A stretch of 61,689 bases of DNA from Parvularcula sp. (lineage in GTDB: Bacteria; Pseudomonadota; Alphaproteobacteria; Caulobacterales; Parvularculaceae). Under the pieces are notes generated by a model. It saw nothing but the letters and a program-made list of their open reading frames with translations, was not told the origin of the DNA and searched no databases. Positions 24,531 through 31,880 of this stretch are shown here, one piece after another (position 1 is the first letter of the stretch; the number at the start of each line of letters is the position of its first letter). The DNA is taken from the NCBI GenBank assembly GCA_002704915.1, contig PAIP01000040.1:1-61689 (forward strand), in the 5' to 3' direction. The position numbers and the translations under genes were made by a program.

Positions 24531-26360
24531 TTAATTCATGGGTATTCTAATCAATTTGTTGGGAAGGCCGATATATTGAAACTTCAACACATCACCGTTT
24601 TCTACTTCTATTGAAAATACACCATTAAAATTTGATATAACACCTGATTCTTTCCCATCTATTGAAATAGTGACCCCTGACAACCCTAGAGATTCCTTAT
24701 CTGTTACTGTTCCTTCATAAAACACTTTTCCTTGCTTATTTATTTTACTGGCATTTACCAACATATAGTCTTTGGTGTCATTGGCCGAACTATCCCCTGA
24801 TTGGGTTGGCAATCTAAAGGTAATAGGTATGGCAAAAGGAACCTCCACCTTTTTTCCTTTGTGCACACCAGGTTTCATTTGGGGCAATCTCGACAAAATT
24901 CGCTCAGCTTCCTTTTCCAAAAGTTCGTGGGGACCCCTAGTTCTAATATCTACAACTTTCCCCTCTACATCCATTATAAAAATAGCACTGACCCTACCCT
25001 GAATACCTCTTTCTTGTGCTTCTTTCGGATAATTAAAATGTTTTTTAATGTGCTTCACAATCTCTTCGTTAAAGCAAGCTCTTTTATCCTCGGCATCCTC
25101 ACAACCTGGAAAGACCGGGACCTCATCAATCAAACTAAAGGGTACTGAAATAGCACCATCCTTGTTTTCGATGCTGTCTCCGTCCACTTGATTTTTGACC
25201 ATGCCATTTTCCCTATCCACTATTTCCAAAAAGGAAACTAAACTCGAATCGTCAGTAGAGTCCATACCTTTTTCCAACTGTAATTTGACACTACGATTTT
25301 TCTTGTCGACTATTTCCAATGTTGTGATTTCATTATTCACCCTCAATTTTTCCAAAAGTTGATATCTCTTCTCTTTTTCATATTCGGTAAGAGCATTTAG
25401 GTCTCCTACATTTAAAATAATTTTGTCAGTTGCCCCACTGGGATCCATAGAAACACTTTCATCCAGCAAAAGGGGTTCTGCACTTTCTATGTCTCCTTGT
25501 TTTTGATTTTCGCAAGAGGTATATACCAACATCCCCAAAACAAGTGGCAACAACAATACATACTTTAACTGCCATATGGCTTTTGATTTTCCTTTTTGTA
25601 ACATGACTATTCGTTTTTTGATTAATGATTGATTAAAAAATTGATTGACAAAACTGATGTTCTGTGTATTGAACGCTTCGGACAACAGCATTTCATAATG
25701 CGTTTTTTTATCCCGTTTTACGGCCTGTGCATCGGCAATGAATTCATGTAATTCGGCAATCCTGTTTTGGTACACGTACACCAAGGGGTTGAACCAGAAA
25801 GCAATTCGGGCCAATTCGAAAAACAGAAGATCCAATGTGTGCCTTTGTTTAACATGTACCAACTCGTGGGCCATAATGTTGAGCTCCTTCTCTTTTTTGA
25901 TTCCCTCACCTAAAAAAATACTCTTGAAAAATGAAAACGCCATGGAACTGTTGGGCACTGTGATTTTGGTAAAATCCACAAAATGCACAACTGTACCTTT
26001 TTTACGGAGCTTTCTTATTTGAACCAGTTTATGGACAAACCAAATTGCAGCCATTATGCTTCCAGCTCCGAATACCCAATAGGGCCAAGGTAGACTTTGC
26101 AAAAAACCAGTTTCGTTGGCTTCTGGACCCAGTACAACACCATTTAATTGTGTGAAAAATATAGTTGTATTCCCTAATTCTTCGGGCATGGTGGTTTGTA
26201 GGGCCTCTATCTTTACCCACGGTAGTACAAGGGAAAGAAAAAATGTGCCCAATAAATATGCGCGGTTCCACTGAAAAAAGGTTTCTTTCTTCAGAAAAAG
26301 GTCGTAGGTCAACAAAAAGACCAATTGAAACGCCAAACTCTCTAGGATATACGTAATCAT
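24531..26360 (-). CDS. BlaR1-like M56 membrane metalloprotease with TonB_C and CarboxypepD_reg modules
   Basis: A 609-aa protein starting at ATG 26360, overlapping the BlaI stop by 4 bp. Residues 1-125 contain three membrane segments, and the M56 zinc motif HELVH is near residue 165 with ELARIAFWFNPLVY following. A fourth helix (LLLPLVLGMLVYTSC) lies at about 265-280. The periplasmic part carries a TonB C-terminal domain (PVFPGCEDAEDKRACF, then RGIQGRVSAIFIMDVEG, about 415-510) and a CarboxypepD_reg-like end (EGTVTDKESLGLSGVTISI, about 545-609). No beta-lactam sensor is present. By family analogy it cleaves the partner BlaI repressor on an envelope signal. Confidence 0.87.
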   Translation of the reverse strand: MITYILESLAFQLVFLLTYDLFLKKETFFQWNRAYLLGTFFLSLVLPWVKIEALQTTMPEELGNTTIFFTQLNGVVLGPEANETGFLQSLPWPYWVFGAGSIMAAIWFVHKLVQIRKLRKKGTVVHFVDFTKITVPNSSMAFSFFKSIFLGEGIKKEKELNIMAHELVHVKQRHTLDLLFFELARIAFWFNPLVYVYQNRIAELHEFIADAQAVKRDKKTHYEMLLSEAFNTQNISFVNQFFNQSLIKKRIVMLQKGKSKAIWQLKYVLLLPLVLGMLVYTSCENQKQGDIESAEPLLLDESVSMDPSGATDKIILNVGDLNALTEYEKEKRYQLLEKLRVNNEITTLEIVDKKNRSVKLQLEKGMDSTDDSSLVSFLEIVDRENGMVKNQVDGDSIENKDGAISVPFSLIDEVPVFPGCEDAEDKRACFNEEIVKHIKKHFNYPKEAQERGIQGRVSAIFIMDVEGKVVDIRTRGPHELLEKEAERILSRLPQMKPGVHKGKKVEVPFAIPITFRLPTQSGDSSANDTKDYMLVNASKINKQGKVFYEGTVTDKESLGLSGVTISIDGKESGVISNFNGVFSIEVENGDVLKFQYIGLPNKLIRIPMN

Positions 26361-26719
26361 TGCCCTTCCTCTTTAATGTTCTTCATGATTTCTTCGAGTT
26401 CCTTAAGACTGATATCGTTCTTCTTCATAAAAAAAGATACCATACTTGAAAATGACCCTTGAAAATACCCTTCCATCAATTTATTGAGACTCTGGTTACT
26501 GTACTCTTCCTTTTTCACCAAGGGAAAATACACATGGCCCTTCCCTACTTTTTCGTGGGAAACAAAACCTTTGTCCTCCAAAATCCGAACAATGGTAGAA
26601 ACGGTATTGTATGCAGGTTTGGGTTCTGGTAATTCTTCCAAAATTGCAGCTACATTGCCTTTTTCAATTTTCCATAGGAGCTGCATTACCTCTTCTTCTG
26701 CTTTGGTGAGCTGTTTCAT
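26357..26719 (-). CDS. BlaI/MecI/CopY-family repressor (pair 2)
   Basis: A 120-aa winged-helix repressor, ATG at 26719 (MKQLTKAEEEVMQLLWKI) chosen over TTG at 26725, which would nearly touch the first operator. The recognition region PEPKPAYNTVSTIVRIL and wing GFVSHEKVGKGHVYFPLV are clear. The C-terminal helix pair forms the dimer and carries the segment cut in related systems. Its stop overlaps the M56 start by 4 bp. Three palindromic operators sit immediately upstream, with arms unlike those of the first pair, so the two repressors likely do not cross-regulate. Confidence 0.9.
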   Translation of the reverse strand: MKQLTKAEEEVMQLLWKIEKGNVAAILEELPEPKPAYNTVSTIVRILEDKGFVSHEKVGKGHVYFPLVKKEEYSNQSLNKLMEGYFQGSFSSMVSFFMKKNDISLKELEEIMKNIKEEGQ

Positions 26720-26723
26720 TTTC

Positions 26724-26790
26724 AACTAATTTTTTAGTTAAACACATAACAAATATAACTAAATATTTAGTTTAAACTAATTTTTTAGTT
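26724..26790 (-). promoter_or_regulatory. Promoter with three AACTAA/TTAGTT operators (pair 2)
   Basis: Three 16-bp dyads: 26724-26739 and 26775-26790 (AACTAA-TTTT-TTAGTT) and 26757-26772 (AACTAAATATTTAGTT, perfect). The -7 box TATATTTG (26750-26757, minus strand) lies between the first two; the -33 position falls in the third-to-second operator area. The nearest operator ends 5 bp from the ATG, so repressor binding would cover promoter and leader. Confidence 0.82.
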
Positions 26791-26801
26791 GAAAAGTGGA
26801 T

Positions 26802-26833
26802 AAAAAATCCGCCAGCGTAGTATTCTGGCGGAT
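26802..26833 (-). terminator. Rho-independent terminator of the TonB-dependent receptor gene
   Basis: On the minus strand ATCCGCCAG and CTGGCGGAT pair perfectly around a 9-nt loop and run into TTTTTT. It lies 6 bp after the receptor stop. Confidence 0.92.
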
Positions 26834-26839
26834 AGCAGC

Positions 26840-29065
26840 TTAAAAAGTCACGGTAACCTTTCCCCTTAAATAAAAAGGTGTGCCGGGTGTAAAATGAATC
26901 TCCTCCAAAGAGGTCGGCTCATTGAACAATCGGCTTTCCGTGGCAAATTGGGTCTCGTTCCATTCCGTATCAAAAAGGTTTTCCACAATGAGACCAAAAG
27001 TCCAATTGTTTACACTATAATTTAGGGTTGCATCAGTCACAAAATAGCCCTCGGCCACAATGGAATTGTCCTCGTTGGCGGGTCGGTCATCAATGTATCG
27101 GTAATTCAATCCCCCTGAAAAACCTTGATTGCCTCCAAAGGTTACCCCACCAGCCATTGTAAAATCGGGTGCCAATGGAATGTAGTCCTCTCCATCCGCC
27201 TCCTCGGTGCTACGTGCTTGCGTGAAATTGGCATCAGAATAGATGTACAGCCAATCCAAAGGCTGGTACCTTGCCCCTACTTCAAGCCCCATTCTTCGGG
27301 TTTTTCCACTGGGTTCCACAATTCCGGCATCACCCACGTACACAAACTCTTGATCCAAGAACAAAGTCCACAAAGTGGCATTTAACACCAGTTTGTCCAT
27401 TGGTTTTACAATGGTTCCCAAATCCACACCGTAAGCAGCTGGCAGAATTTCTTCGCCACCGTTGGCTACCACAACCCTAGTATCGTTGGAGTGGAAACCA
27501 ATGCCTGTTTTCAAGAAAAACTGGGTGTTTTCTGTTGGACTGTAAATGGTATTGAACTTAGGACTGAACGCTACTTTTTCTTCACTCTGACTATCGTACA
27601 GTTCACTCATTTTATCAATGTAGTCGAACCTAAAATAATCCAATCGAAGTGCCGGTTCAAACGTAAATTTACCCGATTTAAATGCTGCTCCCGCAAATGC
27701 GTAGCTGTTCACCTCATCCACATCACCAAAGGCCAAGCGCTCCAACAATTCTTGACGGTTTACGGTATGTGAAAGCTGATTGTCGTCCACATTATCATAC
27801 CGAAAACCGATTCCTGCATTGTATTTGAACTCCATACCTCCCAAACTGGCGGAACTGTTCTGAAAAACAGTTTTGGCCCCAGCCAGCATTCGGTCTTCAT
27901 ATTGTTTGATTTGGTCTCCGTTCACGGGATCTTCCAAAAAGAATGTAAAATTGGAATAGAGTTCAAAATCATAATGAGAAACAAATGCCATCGTGTTGAG
28001 CGATTTTCCAGCACCCAAATTCTTATTATGGTTCAAAACAAAGTTGGTTCTGCTCGTCTGTCCGCCCTCGGTATCGTCAATGGCACCAAAGCGACCAATT
28101 AATCCTAGATCAACAGCCCGTTGTGGAATTTGGCCCGATGCATCCCATTTGCTTGAAAAGTGGGATGCTGTCAATAGTAACTCTTGATCGCCCGGCAATG
28201 CGTAGCGATATCTTCCCATAATGTTGATTCGATTAAAATTCTGTGGCGAATCAAACGGCCCATCCGTTAAATACAGTTCGGAAGCTAGGTAAGCATTACT
28301 GTTCTGGTTGTCCAAAACATTGAACATCCCCGTAAACCTTCGTGTTCCGAATTGCCCTACTTCGGTGGACAACGAACTCTTATCCAAACTTTTTCGCAAC
28401 TTTAGGTTTACGTAGCCCGCCGTATTAAAATTTCCTTGCTCGGCATAATAGGGCCCTTTCCCAAAGTTTACATTCTCAATGGTCTCTGGAATCACAAAGT
28501 GAAGATCGGCATATCCCTGTCCATGGGCGTGGGACACCATATTCACCGGCATTCCATCCACATTGATGGCGACATCGGTACCGTGGTCCACATCAAAACC
28601 ACGTAAAAATATCTGCTCGGCCTTTCCGCCTCCGGCGTGTTGACCAATAATCAGTCCTGGCACCTTTCTTAAGATTTCCTGTGATGATTTGACGGGATTC
28701 GTTTTCAAATCCACGTCCACCACCCTGCTCAACGCATCTACTTCGGACACCAAAACCACCTGATCCAAAGAAATGGTGCTTTCTTGAAGTACAATAGTAA
28801 GTGGATTCTGTAAATCAGCTTGACTCACCACCCGGGTCTCCGTGGCATATCCCAGCCTTGAAAAATAAATGGTATCGTTCACCGAGGTCCTATCCAGATT
28901 AAAATGGCCCGTACCATCGGTATGGCTATGTTGGCCACTGGTCTTGTTAAATATACCAGCGTCTTCTATTGGAACACCGGCTTCATCGACCAGCTTCCCT
29001 TTTAAATTTTGTGCAGTAATCGTGCCCATGAACACCATGGACAATACCACCATAAAATATTTCAT
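26840..29065 (-). CDS. TonB-dependent outer-membrane receptor
   Basis: A 741-aa receptor. Residues 1-19 form a signal peptide. Next comes a CarboxypepD_reg-like domain (LKGKLVDEAGVPIEDAGIF, about 20-100), the plug (VLVSEVDALSRVVDV through RGFDVDHGTDVAINVDGMPVN, about 105-215) and a 22-strand barrel ending in an aromatic residue (KVTVTF). HSHTDGTGHF and SHAHGQGYADLHF are His-rich spots in the N-terminal domain and plug. It takes up a ligand using TonB/ExbBD energy, and the His residues plus the His-rich upstream neighbour suggest a metal such as zinc or copper rather than a glycan (no SusD partner). It ends at a strong terminator. Confidence 0.9.
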   Translation of the reverse strand: MKYFMVVLSMVFMGTITAQNLKGKLVDEAGVPIEDAGIFNKTSGQHSHTDGTGHFNLDRTSVNDTIYFSRLGYATETRVVSQADLQNPLTIVLQESTISLDQVVLVSEVDALSRVVDVDLKTNPVKSSQEILRKVPGLIIGQHAGGGKAEQIFLRGFDVDHGTDVAINVDGMPVNMVSHAHGQGYADLHFVIPETIENVNFGKGPYYAEQGNFNTAGYVNLKLRKSLDKSSLSTEVGQFGTRRFTGMFNVLDNQNSNAYLASELYLTDGPFDSPQNFNRINIMGRYRYALPGDQELLLTASHFSSKWDASGQIPQRAVDLGLIGRFGAIDDTEGGQTSRTNFVLNHNKNLGAGKSLNTMAFVSHYDFELYSNFTFFLEDPVNGDQIKQYEDRMLAGAKTVFQNSSASLGGMEFKYNAGIGFRYDNVDDNQLSHTVNRQELLERLAFGDVDEVNSYAFAGAAFKSGKFTFEPALRLDYFRFDYIDKMSELYDSQSEEKVAFSPKFNTIYSPTENTQFFLKTGIGFHSNDTRVVVANGGEEILPAAYGVDLGTIVKPMDKLVLNATLWTLFLDQEFVYVGDAGIVEPSGKTRRMGLEVGARYQPLDWLYIYSDANFTQARSTEEADGEDYIPLAPDFTMAGGVTFGGNQGFSGGLNYRYIDDRPANEDNSIVAEGYFVTDATLNYSVNNWTFGLIVENLFDTEWNETQFATESRLFNEPTSLEEIHFTPGTPFYLRGKVTVTF

Positions 29066-29135
29066 GTTGTTGTTCTTTAATTTGATTTGTGTGAAAACTA
29101 GAATCTTTCCAATTCATCAAAAAAGCTCATGTAAT

Positions 29136-29213
29136 GTCATGCTGAACTGGTTTCAGCATCTCACAATCTATATCCTGATATTCATGTGAGCATGGAACTA
29201 GTCCAGGGTGACG
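29136..29213. repeat. Intergenic repeat modules (TGCTGAAC...CAGCATC and GTCCAGGGTGAC)
   Basis: Module A (29136-29160) has the partly palindromic core TGCTGAA/TTCAGCA; module B (29201-29213) is GTCCAGGGTGACG. Both recur at 19543-19614 in the order B then A on the same strand. They look like parts of a small dispersed palindromic element. It lies between the His-rich gene and the receptor gene and may form a processing hairpin. Confidence 0.6.
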
Positions 29214-29251
29214 AAATCAAAACCCATTTGAAAAATTAGTTCAGCTTGAAT

Positions 29252-29686
29252 TCAGCTATTTTGAGGAGGGGGTGTGGTCACACTGTGGCAACAAGAAAAG
29301 GTCTTGTCTTGGTAGGCCCAATTGTTAATGGCAATGACCAAAAAATTGATTTCAGAAGCTAAATGTGTTTCCTCCACAAAGTGTTTGTCCAGTTTAAGGC
29401 TGATTTTATCCTTTGGTTCCTGCTCATCCGGTTGATTGGCATCCAATAGATCCTTCAACGCTTCCAGAGCTTCATGGGAATGGCCGGCCATAGCTTCCAA
29501 AGACGAATAATCAACAGCCTCATGATCTGAGACAAAATTATGATGGTGTGTCGATGGAGTCAATATATGTGAAACTTCGTGCAGGGTTTCCAACACCAAG
29601 CCATTAAAAAGTCCAAGTAAATAAAACATACACATCATGGCACATCCCATTTGGATGATTCTTGGTTTTGTATGTGTTTTACTCAT
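29252..29686 (-). CDS. His-rich exported/membrane hypothetical protein next to the receptor
   Basis: A 144-aa protein, ATG at 29686 (MSKTHTKPRIIQMG). One hydrophobic segment (CAMMCMFYLLGLFNGLVL, about 15-33) acts as anchor or signal. The rest is rich in His, Asp and Glu, for example THHHNFVSDHEAVDY and AMAGHSHEALEAL, and ends with CCHSVTTPPPQNS. I know no named family. The His and Cys content and its position directly upstream of the TonB-dependent receptor on the same strand suggest a metal-binding helper. A TAAATTTG -7-like box lies at 29713-29720 on the minus strand. Confidence 0.65.
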   Translation of the reverse strand: MSKTHTKPRIIQMGCAMMCMFYLLGLFNGLVLETLHEVSHILTPSTHHHNFVSDHEAVDYSSLEAMAGHSHEALEALKDLLDANQPDEQEPKDKISLKLDKHFVEETHLASEINFLVIAINNWAYQDKTFSCCHSVTTPPPQNS

Positions 29687-29756
29687 TTTCACCACCGCTA
29701 GGTAATTGTTTTCAAATTTACCAATGAAAAATTTAAGGACAGAGGCTTATTTTGAT

Positions 29757-29786
29757 TTTGTTTGTAACAATTGTCGGTTACATTTG
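29757..29786 (+). promoter_or_regulatory. Bacteroidota-type promoter of the DUF456 gene
   Basis: TTTG (29757-29760), 18-nt spacer, TACATTTG (29779-29786), about 20 bp before the ATG at 29807. Both elements match the consensus. Confidence 0.8.
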
Positions 29787-29806
29787 TCTAAAAGTAAAAC
29801 ATAGCT

Positions 29807-30319
29807 ATGGATATTGCATTGCTCATTTTAGGGTTCCTTTTGATGCTGGTCGGAATACTGGGCAGCTTCTTGCCCGTTTTGCCAGGTCCACCCATTAGTT
29901 GGGTCGGACTTTTATTGCTTTATTTGACCAAAGCCGTACCGGATAATTGGTGGGTTCTGGGAATTACCTTTGTCATTGCCATTACCATCACCGTTTTGGA
30001 TTATGTAATACCTGCCATGGGCACCAAAAAGTTCGGAGGTACCAAAGCCGGCATGTGGGGTACCATCATAGGTCTATTGGTCGCCATTTTTGTTCCGGTG
30101 TTCGGGCCCTTGGGAATAATTATTTGGCCTTTTATTGGAGCTTTGGTCGGTGAATTATTGAACAAAGCCAATAAAGAAACCGCCCTTAAGGCGGCTTTTG
30201 GTTCGTTTTTGGGATTTTTAACGGGCACTTTCATGAAGTTTGTCGTGACCGCTTTGTACGCTGTCTTTTACCTGTACATGACAATTAAGTACGCAGGTGA
30301 CCTATTTACTTTTAGTTAG
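29807..30319 (+). CDS. DUF456 membrane protein
   Basis: A 170-aa highly hydrophobic protein with about five to six membrane segments and many Gly and Pro residues (GSFLPVLPGPPISWVGLLLLYL near residues 23-45, FGPLGIIIWPFIGALVGELL at about 100-120). The tandem Gly-rich hydrophobic halves are typical of DUF456. Function is unknown. It has its own consensus promoter and is convergent with the nitroreductase gene, with which it overlaps by 4 bp at the stops. Confidence 0.88.
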   Translation: MDIALLILGFLLMLVGILGSFLPVLPGPPISWVGLLLLYLTKAVPDNWWVLGITFVIAITITVLDYVIPAMGTKKFGGTKAGMWGTIIGLLVAIFVPVFGPLGIIIWPFIGALVGELLNKANKETALKAAFGSFLGFLTGTFMKFVVTALYAVFYLYMTIKYAGDLFTFS

Positions 30320-30870
30320 TCCAGCCACTCCACTTTTTCCGAAATAGGGGTTCTACTTGATGGCTCAACAGCTCCTTCATAATAGCCCATATAGAAAAAG
30401 CCCAAGCATTTTTCACCCGGGGCCAAATCAAAAAACCCATCCATGTATTTGACGAGTCCGGGGGAAGACCAGTAGCATCCGATACCCAGTTCGGTACAGC
30501 ACAACCACATGTTTTGCACCGCCATGGAAACTGCGGCAACTTCTTCCCACTCGGGCAAACTTTCCTTTGGATCCCGTTGCATACAGATTGCAATTACAGC
30601 TCCAGAGTTCGAAGGATTAAATTGCAGTTTTTTAATCTTCATCTGCTTTGGGTTAGGGTCCAGTTCTTCATACTTATTGGAAAGGAATATTCCCAATTCC
30701 TGCTTCTTTTCCCCCATGAGCACCTTAAACCGCCATGGTTCCGTTTTTTTATGGGTTGGTGCCCAATTCGCTGCTTCCAAGATTTTTTCAATAGTGTCTT
30801 TGTCAATGGGCTTATCAATATATTGGGCTGGAAAAATGCTTCTTCTTCTCTTGATCAGGTCAAAAATCAT
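30316..30870 (-). CDS. Nitroreductase-family flavoprotein
   Basis: A 184-aa protein of the small nitroreductase group (YdjA-like length). The N-terminal IKRRRSIFPAQYIDKPID with the Arg triplet contacts FMN phosphate; EAANWAPTHKKTEPWRF and the GIGCYWSSPG segment form the flavin pocket. It probably works as an FMN-dependent homodimer reducing quinones or nitro compounds with NAD(P)H. It is monocistronic, starts at ATG 30870 and lies 48 bp after the LysR stop. Confidence 0.9.
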   Translation of the reverse strand: MIFDLIKRRRSIFPAQYIDKPIDKDTIEKILEAANWAPTHKKTEPWRFKVLMGEKKQELGIFLSNKYEELDPNPKQMKIKKLQFNPSNSGAVIAICMQRDPKESLPEWEEVAAVSMAVQNMWLCCTELGIGCYWSSPGLVKYMDGFFDLAPGEKCLGFFYMGYYEGAVEPSSRTPISEKVEWLD

Positions 30871-30918
30871 AATGTACTATTAAGTTGAATTCCAAAGTTA
30901 CTCCCCAAAACCTTGCTA

Positions 30919-31806
30919 TCATAATTTCATGAGTAAATCCATACATTTTTGAAGCGCAGGGTTTCGGTTATCGGTTTTCCACACCATACTTAGCACGGCA
31001 CGCTGTTTAATTTTCCTCAATTCGATGAATTTCACCTTCATCTGAAACCCATATTGGAGCGTGGTCGGCACAATCGCAATGCCCAATTTGTTCTCTACCA
31101 GTTTAAAAATGGTCTGGGCATGAACGGATTTATGGGAAACATTAGGCGCAAAACCACCATCCTCACAAATACTGAGTACGGTGTCGTAATACGTGGGGCT
31201 ATAATCTTGGGAAAAGAGGATAAAATCCTCGTTTGCCACTTGATTGATATTCTTGAAATTCCCCTTATCCAAAGGATGTTCCTCGGGCAAAACCAAAGAG
31301 AAAGTATCTTCAAAAACAGGTTTTACTTCCAACCCTATGGGCACACGCGACAACCGCACAAAACCCAAATCCAGACGGTCGGCCAGTATCGCATTGATTT
31401 GCGCCCGGTTGGAAAGTTCCTCCAACGTAGTATGCACCTTGGGATACCTTTCTTTTAGTCCCAACAATAAATTGGGCACCACATTTTGCATGGCAGAACC
31501 CAAAAAACCGATGCGCACTTCACCCATATGTCCCTCGCCGATAAGTTTCAATTGTTTCTTGGTCTGCTCCAGGTGGTTTAAAATGAATTCCACCTCCTTT
31601 TTCAGAAACTCTCCGGCCGGGGTCAGGCTTACCTTTTTTTTGTCCCGGATAAAAAGTTGCGTATCCAATATTTCTTCCATCTGTTTGATTTGCGTACTCA
31701 ATCCAGGTTGGGAAATAAACAGCTTTTCGGCCGCTTTTCTATAATGGAGCTCTTCGGCCACGGCCAAAAAATATATGAAGTGTCGGAGTTCTATTTGATA
31801 ATTCAT
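30919..31806 (-). CDS. LysR-family regulator, probable regulator of the hut operon
   Basis: A 295-aa LysR regulator. The N-terminal winged helix-turn-helix (ELRHFIYFLAVAEELHYRKAAEKLFISQPGLS) and C-terminal periplasmic-binding-like effector domain (about 95-295) are complete. It is divergent from hutH with 74 bp between start codons, the typical LysR arrangement. Two inverted repeats with 8-nt spacers lie in that gap, centred 24 bp apart, as expected for a LysR recognition/activation site pair. In many bacteria hut is controlled by HutC (GntR) or HutP, so LysR control would be a different solution. The likely inducer, urocanate or histidine, is an inference. Confidence 0.87.
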   Translation of the reverse strand: MNYQIELRHFIYFLAVAEELHYRKAAEKLFISQPGLSTQIKQMEEILDTQLFIRDKKKVSLTPAGEFLKKEVEFILNHLEQTKKQLKLIGEGHMGEVRIGFLGSAMQNVVPNLLLGLKERYPKVHTTLEELSNRAQINAILADRLDLGFVRLSRVPIGLEVKPVFEDTFSLVLPEEHPLDKGNFKNINQVANEDFILFSQDYSPTYYDTVLSICEDGGFAPNVSHKSVHAQTIFKLVENKLGIAIVPTTLQYGFQMKVKFIELRKIKQRAVLSMVWKTDNRNPALQKCMDLLMKL

Positions 31807-31817
31807 AATTATTGATT

Positions 31818-31861
31818 AATACAAAAATTAGTATTGGCAATTATCAAACCTAAATGATAAT
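31818..31861. promoter_or_regulatory. Two inverted repeats between the LysR gene and hutH
   Basis: AATAC-N8-GTATT (31818-31835, with outer ATTG/CAAT extension) and ATTATCA-N8-TGATAAT (31840-31861, perfect 7-bp arms). Their centres are 24 bp apart, on one helical face. This fits tandem binding sites of a LysR tetramer controlling both directions. Confidence 0.65.
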
Positions 31862-31880
31862 TTTATTTAAAACAAAAAAC

